Notes: a model not told the origin generated them from the letters alone. A DNA stretch of 64,000 nucleotides from Massilibacillus massiliensis (GCF_900086705.1 NZ_LT575483.1:3639533-3703532), one strand, 5' to 3'; shown: positions 27,169 through 38,312, counted from the first letter of the stretch. Translations and numbers: made by a program.

Positions 27169-28161
27169 GTGGAATTAAAAGATGTTGGTGAATTTGGCTT
27201 TATTGATTTAATAAAAGAAGGGTGCATCGTGAATCAAGAGAATGTTGTAGTTGGAATCGGTGATGATGCAGCAGTAATCAAACCAACTCCTGGTAGATTG
27301 CAATTAATCAGTACGGATATGCTGATGGAAGGTGTACATTTCGATTTAGCGTTTATGTCACCGTTTCAGTTAGGATACAAATCAATTGCGGTAAATTTAA
27401 GTGATATTGCTGCCATGGGTGGAGTACCAAAGCAATTGGTTATATCAATTGCTTTGCCTAAAAAAATATCTATGGATGTTATTCTTGAAATTTATCGAGG
27501 GATGAAGGCACTTGCACATCGTTTTCATGTGAATATTATTGGCGGTGATACGATTGCTAGCTCTGGAGGCATTGTGATTAATGTAACCGTAATGGGAGAG
27601 GTTTGTGCTGAGAAACTACAAAAAAGAAGCGGAGCACAGCTTGGTGATTTGGTTGCTGTTACAGGATCATTGGGAAATTCAGCGGCGGGGCTTGCCTTAT
27701 TGCAAGCAGGCGGCTTTACTGCATATGATTTTAGTGAACCATTGATTCAATCGCATTTAATGCCCTTGCCGCAAATTGATATGGCGAATCATATTGCGGA
27801 ATATGCGCATAGTATGAATGATATTAGTGATGGACTTGCCAGTGAAGCAAGTGAAATTGCATCTGCAAGCCAAATTGGCCTGCGTTTATATGAAGAGAAA
27901 ATTCCACTGACCCAAGAGCTGATACAAGCGAGTCGCATATTAGGAAAGTCAGCTTTAGAGTTTGCTTTATATGGTGGAGAAGATTATCAATTGATTTTTA
28001 CGATTGCACCAGAGAAATATGCGCTTTTAAGCAAGTGTCAGATGATCAATTCGATTACGATCATTGGGGAAGTGACGAAGATGCATACAGGGGTAGAATT
28101 GGTTCAGCGAAATCAAGAGATTGCCCGACTAGAACCTAAAGGGTATAATCATTTTAGATAG
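27169..28161 (+). CDS. thiL: Thiamine-monophosphate kinase
   Basis: ATP-dependent kinase that makes thiamine pyrophosphate from thiamine monophosphate, in the PurM/AIRS fold. It has 330 residues, normal length. Motifs are GEFGFIDLI, VGIGDDAAVI, STDMLMEGVHFDL, LSDIAAMGG, IIGGDTIASS, VTGSLGNSAAGLALL, NDISDGLASE and YGGEDYQLIF. The GTG start follows AAGGTGAG. It heads the thiL-tsaE-tsaB-rimI-tsaD series, an arrangement common in Firmicutes. It has no TPP riboswitch of its own. Confidence 0.96.
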   Translation: MELKDVGEFGFIDLIKEGCIVNQENVVVGIGDDAAVIKPTPGRLQLISTDMLMEGVHFDLAFMSPFQLGYKSIAVNLSDIAAMGGVPKQLVISIALPKKISMDVILEIYRGMKALAHRFHVNIIGGDTIASSGGIVINVTVMGEVCAEKLQKRSGAQLGDLVAVTGSLGNSAAGLALLQAGGFTAYDFSEPLIQSHLMPLPQIDMANHIAEYAHSMNDISDGLASEASEIASASQIGLRLYEEKIPLTQELIQASRILGKSALEFALYGGEDYQLIFTIAPEKYALLSKCQMINSITIIGEVTKMHTGVELVQRNQEIARLEPKGYNHFR

Positions 28162-28181
28162 AAGTAATAGGAGTGTTAAAC

Positions 28182-28646
28182 ATGCAGTTAAAAACGACGT
28201 CACCAGAGGAGACTTATGCATTGGGGAAACAGTTATCTCACTATGTATCCGATGGCGTAGTTCTTTGTTTAGAAGGAGATTTAGGCGCTGGAAAAACTTT
28301 GTTTGTGCAAGGTATCGCCAATGGGTTAAAAGTGATAGACGAAGTGACAAGTCCAACGTTTACGATTATGAATATATATCAAGGCGAAAAAACAATCTAT
28401 CATTTTGATTTATATCGTTTAGATTTAGCAGAAGAGTTGTTAGACATTGGTTTTTACGAATACACGCAGCAAGAAGATGACGTTATTGTAATAGAATGGC
28501 CTAATAAATTTATCGAGGAATTGCCAGAAGAATATCTATGGATCGAAATTTGCCGCGGATCAATTGAAAATGAACGAATTTTTAAGATCCGTTTACAAGG
28601 CGAAAAGTATAAAGAGATCTACAAGGAGTTGGAGAAAAATTGCTAA
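28182..28646 (+). CDS. tsaE: tRNA t6A modification ATPase TsaE
   Basis: P-loop ATPase of 154 residues required for cycling of the TsaB-TsaD complex that installs threonylcarbamoyl on A37 of ANN-decoding tRNAs. Motifs are Walker A EGDLGAGKTLF, then EVTSPTFTIMNIY and HFDLYRL, with EWPNK at the Walker B-like region. ATG 28182 follows AGGAG by eight bases; an upstream GTG lies inside that ribosome site. Its end overlaps the TTG start of tsaB by seven bases, suggesting translational coupling. Confidence 0.95.
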   Translation: MQLKTTSPEETYALGKQLSHYVSDGVVLCLEGDLGAGKTLFVQGIANGLKVIDEVTSPTFTIMNIYQGEKTIYHFDLYRLDLAEELLDIGFYEYTQQEDDVIVIEWPNKFIEELPEEYLWIEICRGSIENERIFKIRLQGEKYKEIYKELEKNC

Positions 28647-29350
28647 TTTTAGCATTGGATACGGCGACATTAGTATCAAGCGTCGCGGTTACATCGGGAG
28701 AAAAGTTATTAGCAGAGCTTACTTTACAAACTAAATTGACACATTCGGAAGTTTTAATGCCGCATATAAAACAAATTTTAGAAATGACGAAAGTGGATAA
28801 AAATAAAATTGAAGCAATTGCAGTGAGTATTGGACCGGGTTCGTTTACAGGTCTTCGTATTGGACTCGCGACTGTAAAAAGTATTGCATATGTACTGAAC
28901 ATTCCTATTATCGGAGTTTCAACACTTGCTGCGCTTGCTTATAATTATGCTGTTGAGGGGGTTTACCTTGCACCTATGTTAGATGCGCAAAAAGGAAATG
29001 TTTATGCGGCCTTGTATACTTGGGAGCAGGGGGAATTAAAAGAAATTTATGAACCAGCAGTAAAACCATTTGATCAAGTTGTAGAGTTTTGCCAAACTTT
29101 GGATAAAACTGTGGTGCTACAAGGCGAAGTAGCGGTAAAACAAGCGGAGAAAATAAAAAATATTGGCGGGAATATTCGATTGGCAATGCCACATATGATT
29201 ATGCCTCGTGCAGCAAGTGTAGCGATGCTGGGTAAACATATGATGGAACAAGGCATCCTACATAATGTTATGGATCTAGAGCCATTTTATATTAGACGAT
29301 CAGAAGCTGAAGAACTTTGGGAACGAAGAAATGGAATAAAAAATGACTGA
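28640..29350 (+). CDS. tsaB: tRNA t6A modification protein TsaB
   Basis: A 236-residue ASKHA-fold scaffold for TsaD. The N-terminal segment MLILALDTATLVSSVAV and the motif VSIGPGSFTGLRIGLATVK are diagnostic. The start is TTG with GGAG upstream, overlapping tsaE; the end overlaps rimI by eight bases. It has no catalytic metal site of its own and acts in complex with TsaD and TsaE. Confidence 0.95.
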   Translation: MLILALDTATLVSSVAVTSGEKLLAELTLQTKLTHSEVLMPHIKQILEMTKVDKNKIEAIAVSIGPGSFTGLRIGLATVKSIAYVLNIPIIGVSTLAALAYNYAVEGVYLAPMLDAQKGNVYAALYTWEQGELKEIYEPAVKPFDQVVEFCQTLDKTVVLQGEVAVKQAEKIKNIGGNIRLAMPHMIMPRAASVAMLGKHMMEQGILHNVMDLEPFYIRRSEAEELWERRNGIKND

Positions 29351-29795
29351 GATTGTGTTTCGCAAAATGGTGGAAGCGGATATTGATCATGTTGTTTCTG
29401 TAGAAAATGCGTCGTTTAGTTCTCCGTGGGCCAGGCAGTCGTTTTGCGAAGAATTAGAAAATCAGTTGGCTTATTATTTACTTGCAACTTCTGGCGATGC
29501 TGTAATCGGCTATGTAGGGATGTGGATTATTATTGATGAAGCACATATTACCAATGTTGCTGTTTTACCAAGTCATCGAAGGCTGGGAATTGGTGAGGCT
29601 ATGATGCAGGAGGCTTTGGTTGTGGCTAAATCAAAAGGCGCTTGCGCAATGACCTTAGAAGTGAGAGCATCCAATCTTGCTGCAAAGAATTTATATGAGA
29701 AATTAGGCTTTGAATCAAGTGGTGTTCGAAAAAATTACTATGAAGATACACAGGAAGATGCAATTATTATGTGGCTTCGTGATATAAATAAATAA
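29343..29795 (+). CDS. rimI: Ribosomal-protein-alanine acetyltransferase RimI-like
   Basis: A 150-residue GNAT N-acetyltransferase. The acetyl-CoA pyrophosphate loop is VLPSHRRLGIGEAMM, followed by LEVRASNLAAKNLYEKLGF, characteristic of RimI. It overlaps tsaB by eight bases and belongs to the same operon. Its usual substrate is the N-terminus of ribosomal protein S18, but other targets are possible. Confidence 0.9.
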   Translation: MTEIVFRKMVEADIDHVVSVENASFSSPWARQSFCEELENQLAYYLLATSGDAVIGYVGMWIIIDEAHITNVAVLPSHRRLGIGEAMMQEALVVAKSKGACAMTLEVRASNLAAKNLYEKLGFESSGVRKNYYEDTQEDAIIMWLRDINK

Positions 29796-29975
29796 AAAAA
29801 GGGCGCTTTCGCGCGCCTCGGGTGATTGGTAATATACTATATGTTAAGATCTCCGTTTTGGTTACTCATCTTATGTTTTTTCATTTTAGAAAGATTGAAA
29901 ATGAGAATGAGGGCTATAGGGATTTTAGGTAGAGAAACGGGATTTAAGTGTCAGTGTAATGATGGGGGTAATAGA

Positions 29976-31016
29976 TTGAATAAGGAAAAAATGAAGGAAA
30001 AAACATGTCTAACTTTAGCAATTGAGACGAGTTGTGATGAGACGTCTGCGGCGATTGTTGCCGATGGTCGTACAATTTTGGCAAATATTATTTCGACGCA
30101 AATTCCAGTGCATCAAAAGTTTGGCGGCGTTGTGCCTGAAATTGCTTCACGGAAACATATTGAGCATGTAATTCCTGTGGTAGATGAATGTTTAAAACGA
30201 GCGAATGTTAAATTAACAGATATTGATCATATTGGTGTAACCTATGGACCTGGTTTAGTAGGCGCGTTGCTGGTAGGTGTTGCAGCAGCAAAAGCATTGT
30301 CTTATACATTAGATGTGCCGCTTATTGGGGTAAATCATTTAGAAGGACATATTTTCGCTAACTTTTTAGCCAATCCGGAACTTGAACCTCCGTTTATTGC
30401 TTTGGTTGTGTCAGGGGGGCATACTTCACTTGTATATGTAAAAGGATACAATGAATTTGAGCTTCTTGGGCAGACACGAGATGATGCAGCGGGTGAAGCG
30501 TTTGATAAAGTTGCACGTGTTATGGGGCTTCCTTATCCGGGTGGACCGCAGATTGATAAATTAGCTGCACAGGGAAATCCAGATGCGATCTTATTTCCGA
30601 AAGCGCTAAATGAAAAAGGTAATTTTGAGTTTAGTTTTAGTGGACTTAAATCTGCAGTTCTTAACTATTTGAATAGTGCAAAGCAAAAAGACGAAGAAAT
30701 TAATTATGCAGATGTCGCGGCAAGTTTTCAAAAAGCTGTTGTTGATGTTTTGACGGAAAAAGCGCTGCGTGCAGTGCAGCAAACAAAAGTAAAAACACTG
30801 GTACTTGCAGGTGGGGTTGCCGCAAATCGTTGTTTAAATGCGCAATTTACGATGAACTGTGAGAAAGAAGGTATAAATTTCTATCATCCGAGTATAATTT
30901 TATGTACGGACAATGCTGCTATGATTGCTTGTCGTGCATACTATCAAAGTCAGGTTGGACACTATGCAGATTTATATTTAAATGCAGTTCCCAGTTTAAA
31001 GTTGACAAACCTTTGA
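29976..31016 (+). CDS. tsaD: tRNA N6-adenosine threonylcarbamoyltransferase TsaD
   Basis: Catalytic subunit that transfers threonylcarbamoyl from TC-AMP to tRNA A37; about 346 residues. Motifs are [15 protein letters not shown], the metal-binding histidines in [57 protein letters not shown] and [12 protein letters not shown] 29976 follows GGGGG by seven bases and gives normal length; ATG 29991 (after AGGA) is an alternative. The frame is open further upstream to 29826, but without a ribosome site. Confidence 0.95.
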   Translation: MNKEKMKEKTCLTLAIETSCDETSAAIVADGRTILANIISTQIPVHQKFGGVVPEIASRKHIEHVIPVVDECLKRANVKLTDIDHIGVTYGPGLVGALLVGVAAAKALSYTLDVPLIGVNHLEGHIFANFLANPELEPPFIALVVSGGHTSLVYVKGYNEFELLGQTRDDAAGEAFDKVARVMGLPYPGGPQIDKLAAQGNPDAILFPKALNEKGNFEFSFSGLKSAVLNYLNSAKQKDEEINYADVAASFQKAVVDVLTEKALRAVQQTKVKTLVLAGGVAANRCLNAQFTMNCEKEGINFYHPSIILCTDNAAMIACRAYYQSQVGHYADLYLNAVPSLKLTNL

Positions 31017-31181
31017 GTTTGAAGGCAAGAGCTGAAAATACCGTTGAATTTTGTTAGCAGGTATGCGTTTGTATTTTGTATTTTTTATATTTTCTTAGAT
31101 TTATGAATTTTCCAAAGGAATTCATTCACTTAGGTTGAACTGTATAGTCTATGCTAAGTTATTGGGAGGATTTTTTGTAAT

Positions 31182-32609
31182 ATGGGATTTCTTTTGGATA
31201 AATGTCGACAGTTGACCAATTTATCTGCTTTACAAATTGATTTTTTAAATAAACTGAGTGCAACTTTTCCTTTGGTTTCTGATTTATCGCATGCACATTT
31301 AACCGTATACGCGAAGGCTGCGGAAAAAGATGCACTTGTTGTAATCGCACAAATTGATCCACATACTAGTTTTAGTCAATATAGGCCTAATATTCTTGGA
31401 AGTACAGTTCGTGCGGCAGAAGAGCCTATGATTTGGAGGACGATGCTTACTGGCCAAGCAATTAAAGGAAAGCGCGAATGGGCCTGGGGTTTTATGTTAG
31501 ATATGTACACGTTTGCAATTTATGATTATGAAGGAACTGTAATTGCAAGTGTCAGCTTTGAAACGAATTCTGAGGAATTGCGTATCGAGGGTTATAATTA
31601 TCTACTAGAGACTGCTTATACGATGCTGCTAAATTCTAAACTACCGATTGATAGAGAGCTATATCGTCCCTTATCCGCAAGTGATGGAATTATTATAACA
31701 GACAGACGTAGTAAAATTGTTTTTGCGAATACTGCTGCCAGCAGTATTTATAAAGTGCTCGGTGTTGGCAAAATGGTGGGACATCATATTTTTGACCGAC
31801 AAATTACGATGCATATTACCAAGGAAACTACAGTTAGTCAAAGACCTTATGAAAAAGAAGTAGAAGCTGGAAATTTAGTTTTAGTACAAAGAAATATTCC
31901 TTTAATAAAAAACGAACAATTGGTAAGAACTGTGATTGTCGTTTCCGATGTTACAGAATTGAGAAAAAAAGAAAAAGAGTTGTTAATTAAATCGGCGGTT
32001 ATCCAAGAGATTCACCATCGTGTTAAAAATAATTTGCAAACAATAGCAAGTTTATTGAGGTTACAATCAAGGCGTACGAATTCTGAAGAGGTTAAAGCGG
32101 CACTGAAAGAAAGTGTGAATCGAATTCTCAGTATTTCGGTTGTTCATGAATTTTTATCACAACAAGATGCAGAAATTATTGATGTGGTAGAAGTTGCGAA
32201 AAATATTTTAGATTTAGTGATACAGAATATGTTAGAGCCGGAGTTTAAGCTCAATACAAAATTTCGAGGAGAAACCATCATTTTACCTTCTGAACATGCG
32301 AGCAGCTTAGCTTTAGTTGTAAACGAATTGATTCAAAATTCGATTGAACATGGTTTTATTGGTTTAAAGGAAGGAACAATTGGTTTAGACATTACAACAA
32401 ATGAGGATAGCTATTTAATCGATCTCTATGATGATGGAACGGGAATTCCCGATGATTTCAATCCGCAGGCTTCAAAAAGTTTAGGCCTTCAAATTGTTAG
32501 AACTTTAATTGAGGATGATCTGAGCGGAACTTTTCTATTATACAAGGATCATGGTACGCATGCGAAAATAAAGATTCCTCGTAAATTGGAGGGTGGAAAT
32601 AACAGATGA
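31182..32609 (+). CDS. Sensor histidine kinase, EutW-like (PAS plus HisKA_2)
   Basis: A 475-residue cytosolic two-component kinase with no transmembrane helix. An N-terminal sensing domain (about 1-150; WAWGFMLDMYTFAIYDYEG) resembles the H_kinase_N domain. It is followed by a PAS segment (about 165-265), the HisKA_2 helix with EIHHRVKNNLQTIASLLRLQ (His278/279), and an HATPase (NELIQNSIEHGF; DDGTGIPDDF; SLGLQIV). This is the layout of EutW-type kinases paired with ANTAR regulators. Its stop overlaps the partner gene (ATGA). The signal is unknown. Confidence 0.88.
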   Translation: MGFLLDKCRQLTNLSALQIDFLNKLSATFPLVSDLSHAHLTVYAKAAEKDALVVIAQIDPHTSFSQYRPNILGSTVRAAEEPMIWRTMLTGQAIKGKREWAWGFMLDMYTFAIYDYEGTVIASVSFETNSEELRIEGYNYLLETAYTMLLNSKLPIDRELYRPLSASDGIIITDRRSKIVFANTAASSIYKVLGVGKMVGHHIFDRQITMHITKETTVSQRPYEKEVEAGNLVLVQRNIPLIKNEQLVRTVIVVSDVTELRKKEKELLIKSAVIQEIHHRVKNNLQTIASLLRLQSRRTNSEEVKAALKESVNRILSISVVHEFLSQQDAEIIDVVEVAKNILDLVIQNMLEPEFKLNTKFRGETIILPSEHASSLALVVNELIQNSIEHGFIGLKEGTIGLDITTNEDSYLIDLYDDGTGIPDDFNPQASKSLGLQIVRTLIEDDLSGTFLLYKDHGTHAKIKIPRKLEGGNNR

Positions 32610-33187
32610 GAGCTTTAAGAATTGTAATTGCTGATAACGAGTCAATTATTCGAATGGATTTAAAAGAACTTTTAGAAGAAGCCGGACATGAAGTTGTTGG
32701 TGAGGCAACGGATGGTGTCAAGGCGATTGATTTGACTCGAAAGTTTAAACCTGATTTGGTTATTATGGATATTAAGATGCCGGAAATGGATGGAATTGCT
32801 GCGGCAAAGGTTATTTCTAACGATAAAATTGCGCCAGTGCTCTTATTAACAGCCTTTAGCCAAAAAGAAATTGTTGACAAAGCTAAAGATTCTGGCGTAC
32901 TTGCCTATTTAGTAAAACCAGTCAAAGAAAGCAATCTATTCCCGGCAATAGAAATTGCGTTGTCTAGATTCCAAGAAATTATGGAGCTTGAACATGAGCT
33001 TGATAACGTAAAGAATTCTTTGGAAATGCGTAAAATTCTTGATCGTGCAAAGGGCATTTTAATGGACGCCTATGGATTAAATGAAAGTGAAGCGTATCGA
33101 AGAATTCAGCAGTATAGTATGGCAAAGCGAAAGACGATCAAAGAAGTTGCACAAGCAATCATAGATTCTGTAATAAAAAATAAATAA
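32606..33187 (+). CDS. Response regulator with ANTAR RNA-binding domain (EutV/AmiR-like)
   Basis: A 193-residue regulator. The receiver domain (about 1-120) has the phosphorylated Asp55 in LVIMDIKMPEMDG and the conserved Thr and Lys in LLTAFSQ and YLVKPV. After a coiled-coil linker, a C-terminal ANTAR domain (about 130-190; KILDRAKGILMDAYGLNESEAYRRIQ) binds paired hexaloop RNA hairpins and prevents termination. It overlaps the kinase gene as ATGA. Its target transcripts are not evident in this window. Ethanolamine genes are absent here, so the regulated pathway is open. Confidence 0.9.
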   Translation: MRALRIVIADNESIIRMDLKELLEEAGHEVVGEATDGVKAIDLTRKFKPDLVIMDIKMPEMDGIAAAKVISNDKIAPVLLLTAFSQKEIVDKAKDSGVLAYLVKPVKESNLFPAIEIALSRFQEIMELEHELDNVKNSLEMRKILDRAKGILMDAYGLNESEAYRRIQQYSMAKRKTIKEVAQAIIDSVIKNK

Positions 33188-33240
33188 TGCATATAAATTT
33201 GCGTTCTAGAAAAAATCTGGGACGCAATTTTTATATGCAT
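33187..33240 (+). terminator. Hairpin after the ANTAR regulator gene
   Basis: Long arms beginning ATGCATATAAA and ending TTTATATGCAT are joined by an inner TTGCGT/ACGCAA stem around a 17-base loop. The T tract lies inside the right arm, so termination is likely but not certain. Confidence 0.6.
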
Positions 33241-33501
33241 AAAATAAAAATTTGAACATATAATTTTAGTATGCAATTTTATCCAGATTTAAATTATTGC
33301 GTAATATTGAGCATTTTTGCAATAAAAGTTGATTTTATTAAGATATTTATTAAAAAAATTTCATAAAAAGGCTAAAAATTTGATTATTGGTATTGATTTT
33401 TATCCTCGAATTATATATCATGAAATATGTAATTAGCACTCACGTAAACTGAGTGCTAACAAAATTAAAATTTTCTTTATATTATAAAGGAGGCAAATAA
33501 A
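33241..33501 (+). other. groESL upstream region
   Basis: With the preceding hairpin this makes a 314-base gap. It is AT-rich with no ORF. Its recognisable content is the CIRCE operator (33433-33459) and the groES Shine-Dalgarno sequence AAAGGAGG. Confidence 0.6.
33433..33459 (+). promoter_or_regulatory. CIRCE operator (HrcA site) of groESL
   Basis: The perfect consensus TTAGCACTC, nine bases, GAGTGCTAA lies 43 bases before the groES start. HrcA binds this element and represses chaperonin genes until heat shock. hrcA itself is not in the window. Confidence 0.98.
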
Positions 33502-33786
33502 ATGATTAAGCCATTAGGCGACAGAGTTGTCATCGAAGTTGTAGCAGGTGATTTAAAAACTGCAAGTGGTATCGTGTTACCGGATACTGCGAAAGAAAAA
33601 CCTCAAGAGGGTACCGTTATAGCTGTTGGTACAGGTAAAGTTTCAGATAACGGCACTCGTATAGCACTTGATGTGAAAGCTGGCGACAAGATTATTTTCT
33701 CCAAATATGCTGGAACTGAAGTAAAAGCTGATGGTAAAGAATATTTAATCGTTAGCGAAAGAGATATTTTAGCGATTATCGCGTAA
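33502..33786 (+). CDS. groES: Co-chaperonin GroES
   Basis: A 94-residue lid of the GroEL folding chamber. The sequence has [13 protein letters not shown], the mobile loop around [19 protein letters not shown], and the C-terminal [21 protein letters not shown] precedes the ATG. It is followed by groEL 39 bases downstream and is under CIRCE control. Confidence 0.98.
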   Translation: MIKPLGDRVVIEVVAGDLKTASGIVLPDTAKEKPQEGTVIAVGTGKVSDNGTRIALDVKAGDKIIFSKYAGTEVKADGKEYLIVSERDILAIIA

Positions 33787-33795
33787 TTACGATGA

Positions 33796-35469
<1,674 letters not shown>

Positions 35470-35504
35470 TAGTTTCTGCAAAATTGAAATTTGTGGAGTC
35501 TAAT

Positions 35505-35543
35505 AAAAACACCGTATTTACAAAATGTAAATACGGTGTTTTT
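35505..35543. terminator. Bidirectional terminator between groEL and yeiH
   Basis: An 18-bp stem (35505-35522 with 35526-35543) built on ACACCGTATTTACA / TGTAAATACGGTGT with a three-base loop. A-rich and T-rich ends give a T run on both strands between convergent genes. Confidence 0.93.
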
Positions 35544-35546
35544 GTG

Positions 35547-36527
35547 TTAGATGAGCCCAATAGAAAATTGAACGATAAGTGAGACGACTGCAACGGCTAT
35601 CCAGCAAGCGAGTCCCAACAGAATGGGGCGAATACCATTTTGGATAAGCTGCTTCAAATTTGTATTCAGCCCGATCGCACTCATCGCCAGAATAATGCAA
35701 AACTTACCTAGGTTTCCCAATAGTTTCGAAAGCTCGGTTGGAAGAATCCCAATAGAGTTTATAATAGATGCAACAACAAACCAAAGAATAAAATAAGGGA
35801 AAATTTTTGCGATATGAAAGCTACCGTTATCAGCTCTTTTTTTGGAGGTTATGATGGCTAGAATAAGGCAAATTGGAACAATCATCAGGGCACGAGTTAA
35901 CTTTACGATTGTTGCGTAATCGCCAGCAGCTAAACTGTAAGAATAACCAGCAGCTACGACAGAAGAGGTGTCGTTGATGGCGGTTCCGGCCCACATCCCA
36001 AAGCCTGTGTCGGAAAAATTGAAAAAGTGTCCAATTGCCGGAAAGATAAATACAGCCAAAACATTAAACAGAAAAATCGTCGAGATGGAGAATGCTACAG
36101 TCTTATCCTTAGCACCGATTACAGGTGCGATTGCAGCAATTGCAGAGCCACCGCAAATCGCAGTGCCGCCGCCAATCAATAGTGTGGTTTCAGTATCAAG
36201 TTTAAGTAACTTTCCGATAAAAAATGCGGTTAAAAATGCCGTGGTCAAGGTGAAAAACATAACAGATAAGGATTGGGTCCCGACTTGAAGTACAATCAAT
36301 AAGTTCATTTCAAAACCGAGCAGAATAATGGAGTATTGTAAAATTTTTTTTCCGGTAAATTTGATTCCTGCTTCCAGGCTTTCAGGTCTTTTTATGCCAG
36401 CAGCCAGCATACCTAATAAAATTCCAAATACAGGACCTCCTATGATAGGAAATTGCCTGCCTAAAAACCAGGCGGGTACAGAAAAGAGCAAAGAAAAAGC
36501 AATGCCTTTTAACAATTTAAAACTCAT
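35547..36527 (-). CDS. yeiH: YeiH-family putative sulfate exporter
   Basis: A 326-residue membrane protein of the PSE (UPF0324) family with about ten TM segments. The hallmark segments GGPVFGILLGMLAAG, GGGTAICGGSAIAA, FNVLAVFIFPAIGH and AGTAINDTSSVVAAGY match YeiH. The start is taken at 36527 since AAGGAG lies ten bases upstream; the TTG at 36536 directly abuts that site. It is divergent from a LysR gene, the arrangement of yeiH-yeiE in E. coli. Export of sulfate or sulfite-related anions is a family prediction, not proven. Confidence 0.88.
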   Translation of the reverse strand: MSFKLLKGIAFSLLFSVPAWFLGRQFPIIGGPVFGILLGMLAAGIKRPESLEAGIKFTGKKILQYSIILLGFEMNLLIVLQVGTQSLSVMFFTLTTAFLTAFFIGKLLKLDTETTLLIGGGTAICGGSAIAAIAPVIGAKDKTVAFSISTIFLFNVLAVFIFPAIGHFFNFSDTGFGMWAGTAINDTSSVVAAGYSYSLAAGDYATIVKLTRALMIVPICLILAIITSKKRADNGSFHIAKIFPYFILWFVVASIINSIGILPTELSKLLGNLGKFCIILAMSAIGLNTNLKQLIQNGIRPILLGLACWIAVAVVSLIVQFSIGLI

Positions 36528-36563
36528 AAAAATCAACTCCTTTTACTGAAACTAAGTTTAGCA

Positions 36564-36583
36564 TTTACATATATATATGTAAA
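36564..36583. promoter_or_regulatory. 20-bp perfect palindrome between yeiH and its LysR regulator
   Basis: TTTACATATATATATGTAAA is perfectly self-complementary and sits in the 107-base divergent promoter region. It is a candidate LysR operator or the overlapping promoters themselves. A second small palindrome, ATAGGTA-TT-TACCTAT, lies at 36606-36621. Alternating AT content makes chance more likely than usual. Confidence 0.5.
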
Positions 36584-36634
36584 ATAATATAATTAAATAA
36601 AAAAGATAGGTATTTACCTATGAATGGAGCAGCT

Positions 36635-37519
36635 ATGACATTAAGGCATTTAACGGTGTTTATTGCCGTGTGTGATTTAAATAGTATGACGAGAGCCGCA
36701 GAAAAGATGCATATGACACAACCTTCTGTCAGCCAATTTATTTGTGAGCTGGAAAAACATTATGATGTGCGCCTTTTTGAGCGATTGGGACGGCAGTTGT
36801 TTTTGACAGCTGCGGGAATTAAATTATTAACTTATGCGAGACATATTGTAAATTTGCAAAACCAGACTGAGGAAGCTATGCGTCGTTTCGGCAACGTATA
36901 TCATGTGCGTTTAGGTGCAAGTGTTACGATCGGGGAAAGCATATTGATAGATTTGATTCAATTGATGTACAAACGGTATCAGGAACATCAGATTACATCT
37001 GCAATTCATAATACAGCAGTACTAGAAAAAATGTTGCTCGCAGATGAACTTGATATTGCATTAATTGAAGGACGAATTCAATCGGAATATTTGCTTAAGA
37101 CACCTTTTATGGATGATGAGTTAATTTTCATTTCCAGTACTGCACATCCTTTGGCACAGAAAAAAAAGATCAATTTTTCTGATTTAGAGAGTGTAGGATT
37201 TATTGTTCGCGAAGAAGGAAGCGGTACACGCAATCTGTTTGAGCAGGTGATGGCAAACTATAATATACATTGCCATGTAATTGGAACTTATAATAATGCG
37301 GAGACCATAAAAAAGGCCGTAAGCGCAGGACTGGGGATTAGTGTAATATCAAAACTTGCAGTACGTAATGAATTAGCCAAGGGACAACTGTGTCAATTGA
37401 AAATAGAGCAACTTATCTTCAAGCGGAAATTTCATGTTGTTTATCATAAAAATAAATATATTTCAGAAGAGATGAAAACCATCCTGCATTTTTGTCATGC
37501 CATGACAAGAGTGGAATAA
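36635..37519 (+). CDS. LysR-family regulator divergent from yeiH
   Basis: A 294-residue LysR protein. The helix-turn-helix runs MTLRHLTVFIAVCDLNSMTR onward through THMTQPSVSQFI-like HMTQPSVSQFICELEKHY. The effector-binding domain follows, with REEGSGTRNLFEQVM. ATG 36635 has GGAG seven bases upstream and gives the typical LysR N-terminus; the ATG at 36620 is less well placed. By context (divergent yeiH) it probably controls the exporter and resembles YeiE/CysL-type regulators. Confidence 0.9.
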   Translation: MTLRHLTVFIAVCDLNSMTRAAEKMHMTQPSVSQFICELEKHYDVRLFERLGRQLFLTAAGIKLLTYARHIVNLQNQTEEAMRRFGNVYHVRLGASVTIGESILIDLIQLMYKRYQEHQITSAIHNTAVLEKMLLADELDIALIEGRIQSEYLLKTPFMDDELIFISSTAHPLAQKKKINFSDLESVGFIVREEGSGTRNLFEQVMANYNIHCHVIGTYNNAETIKKAVSAGLGISVISKLAVRNELAKGQLCQLKIEQLIFKRKFHVVYHKNKYISEEMKTILHFCHAMTRVE

Positions 37520-37571
37520 AACTGACCTTTTTGCATAGAGTTTCTATAAGGGGAAGTGAGGAGGCTTTTTT

Positions 37572-38312
37572 ATGGTAATTAATTTACGGGGATTGCTAAA
37601 GAATCGCAATGTGATGTGCGGTATATTTGGCTTGTTCGTTTTAAGTGCAACTTATTTACAGCTTTCAGAAATTTTAGCAAGCGGACCGATTGCAATTGCT
37701 GGGACTAAGACAGAACAAAAAGTCGTAGCATTAACGTTTGATCATTCGTGGGGCAATAAATTCACACCAGCGATTTTAGATGTGTTAAAACAAAATGATC
37801 AGAAAGTTACCTTTTTTATTATGGGGCCTTGGGCCTTAAAATACCCTGAAGTTGCAAAACAAATGGTTGCAGACGGACATGAAATTGCAAGTCATGGGCA
37901 TAAGCATGAGAATTACGGAGATCGGACGACAGAATGGGTAAAAAATGATATACAAAAAGCACATGCGGAAATCAAAGAAGCTACGGGCATGGATTGTTCC
38001 TTAGTTCGTCCGCCCAATGGAAGTTATAGTAAAGAATCCTTAAAAACGGTAGATGAATTGGGCTATAAAACGATTATCTGGAATATTGATTCACTGGATT
38101 GGAAGAACCCGGGACGTGATGTGATTATTGATCGCGTAATGAAAAGACTAAAACCTGGTGGGATTATTTTGATGCATGCGTCTGATACGCCTTTAGAAAC
38201 AGCAGCAGCGTTACCGATTATTTTAGAAAAAATAAAAGCGGAAGGATATAAAATTGTAACAGTTGGAGAATTACTTTCTAATTATGCTGAAGGCGGCGTT
38301 GTGCGACATTAA
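37572..38312 (+). CDS. Polysaccharide deacetylase, PdaB-like
   Basis: A 246-residue membrane-anchored NodB-domain protein (carbohydrate esterase family 4). One N-terminal TM segment (about 14-36) precedes the catalytic domain. Motif 1 is ALTFDHSWG (Asp57), with His in place of the second Asp, as seen in PdaB-type proteins. Motif 2 is ASHGHKHENY (His108 and His112), and later come RPPNGSYS and IILMHAS. It probably removes acetyl groups from peptidoglycan or the spore cortex, but PdaB enzymes may be degenerate catalysts. GAGGAGG precedes the ATG. Confidence 0.87.
   Translation: MVINLRGLLKNRNVMCGIFGLFVLSATYLQLSEILASGPIAIAGTKTEQKVVALTFDHSWGNKFTPAILDVLKQNDQKVTFFIMGPWALKYPEVAKQMVADGHEIASHGHKHENYGDRTTEWVKNDIQKAHAEIKEATGMDCSLVRPPNGSYSKESLKTVDELGYKTIIWNIDSLDWKNPGRDVIIDRVMKRLKPGGIILMHASDTPLETAAALPIILEKIKAEGYKIVTVGELLSNYAEGGVVRH

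Noticed and set aside
29798-29822. GC-rich hairpin between rimI and tsaD
   Set aside because: The stem is short and is not followed by a T run, so it is not supported as a terminator.
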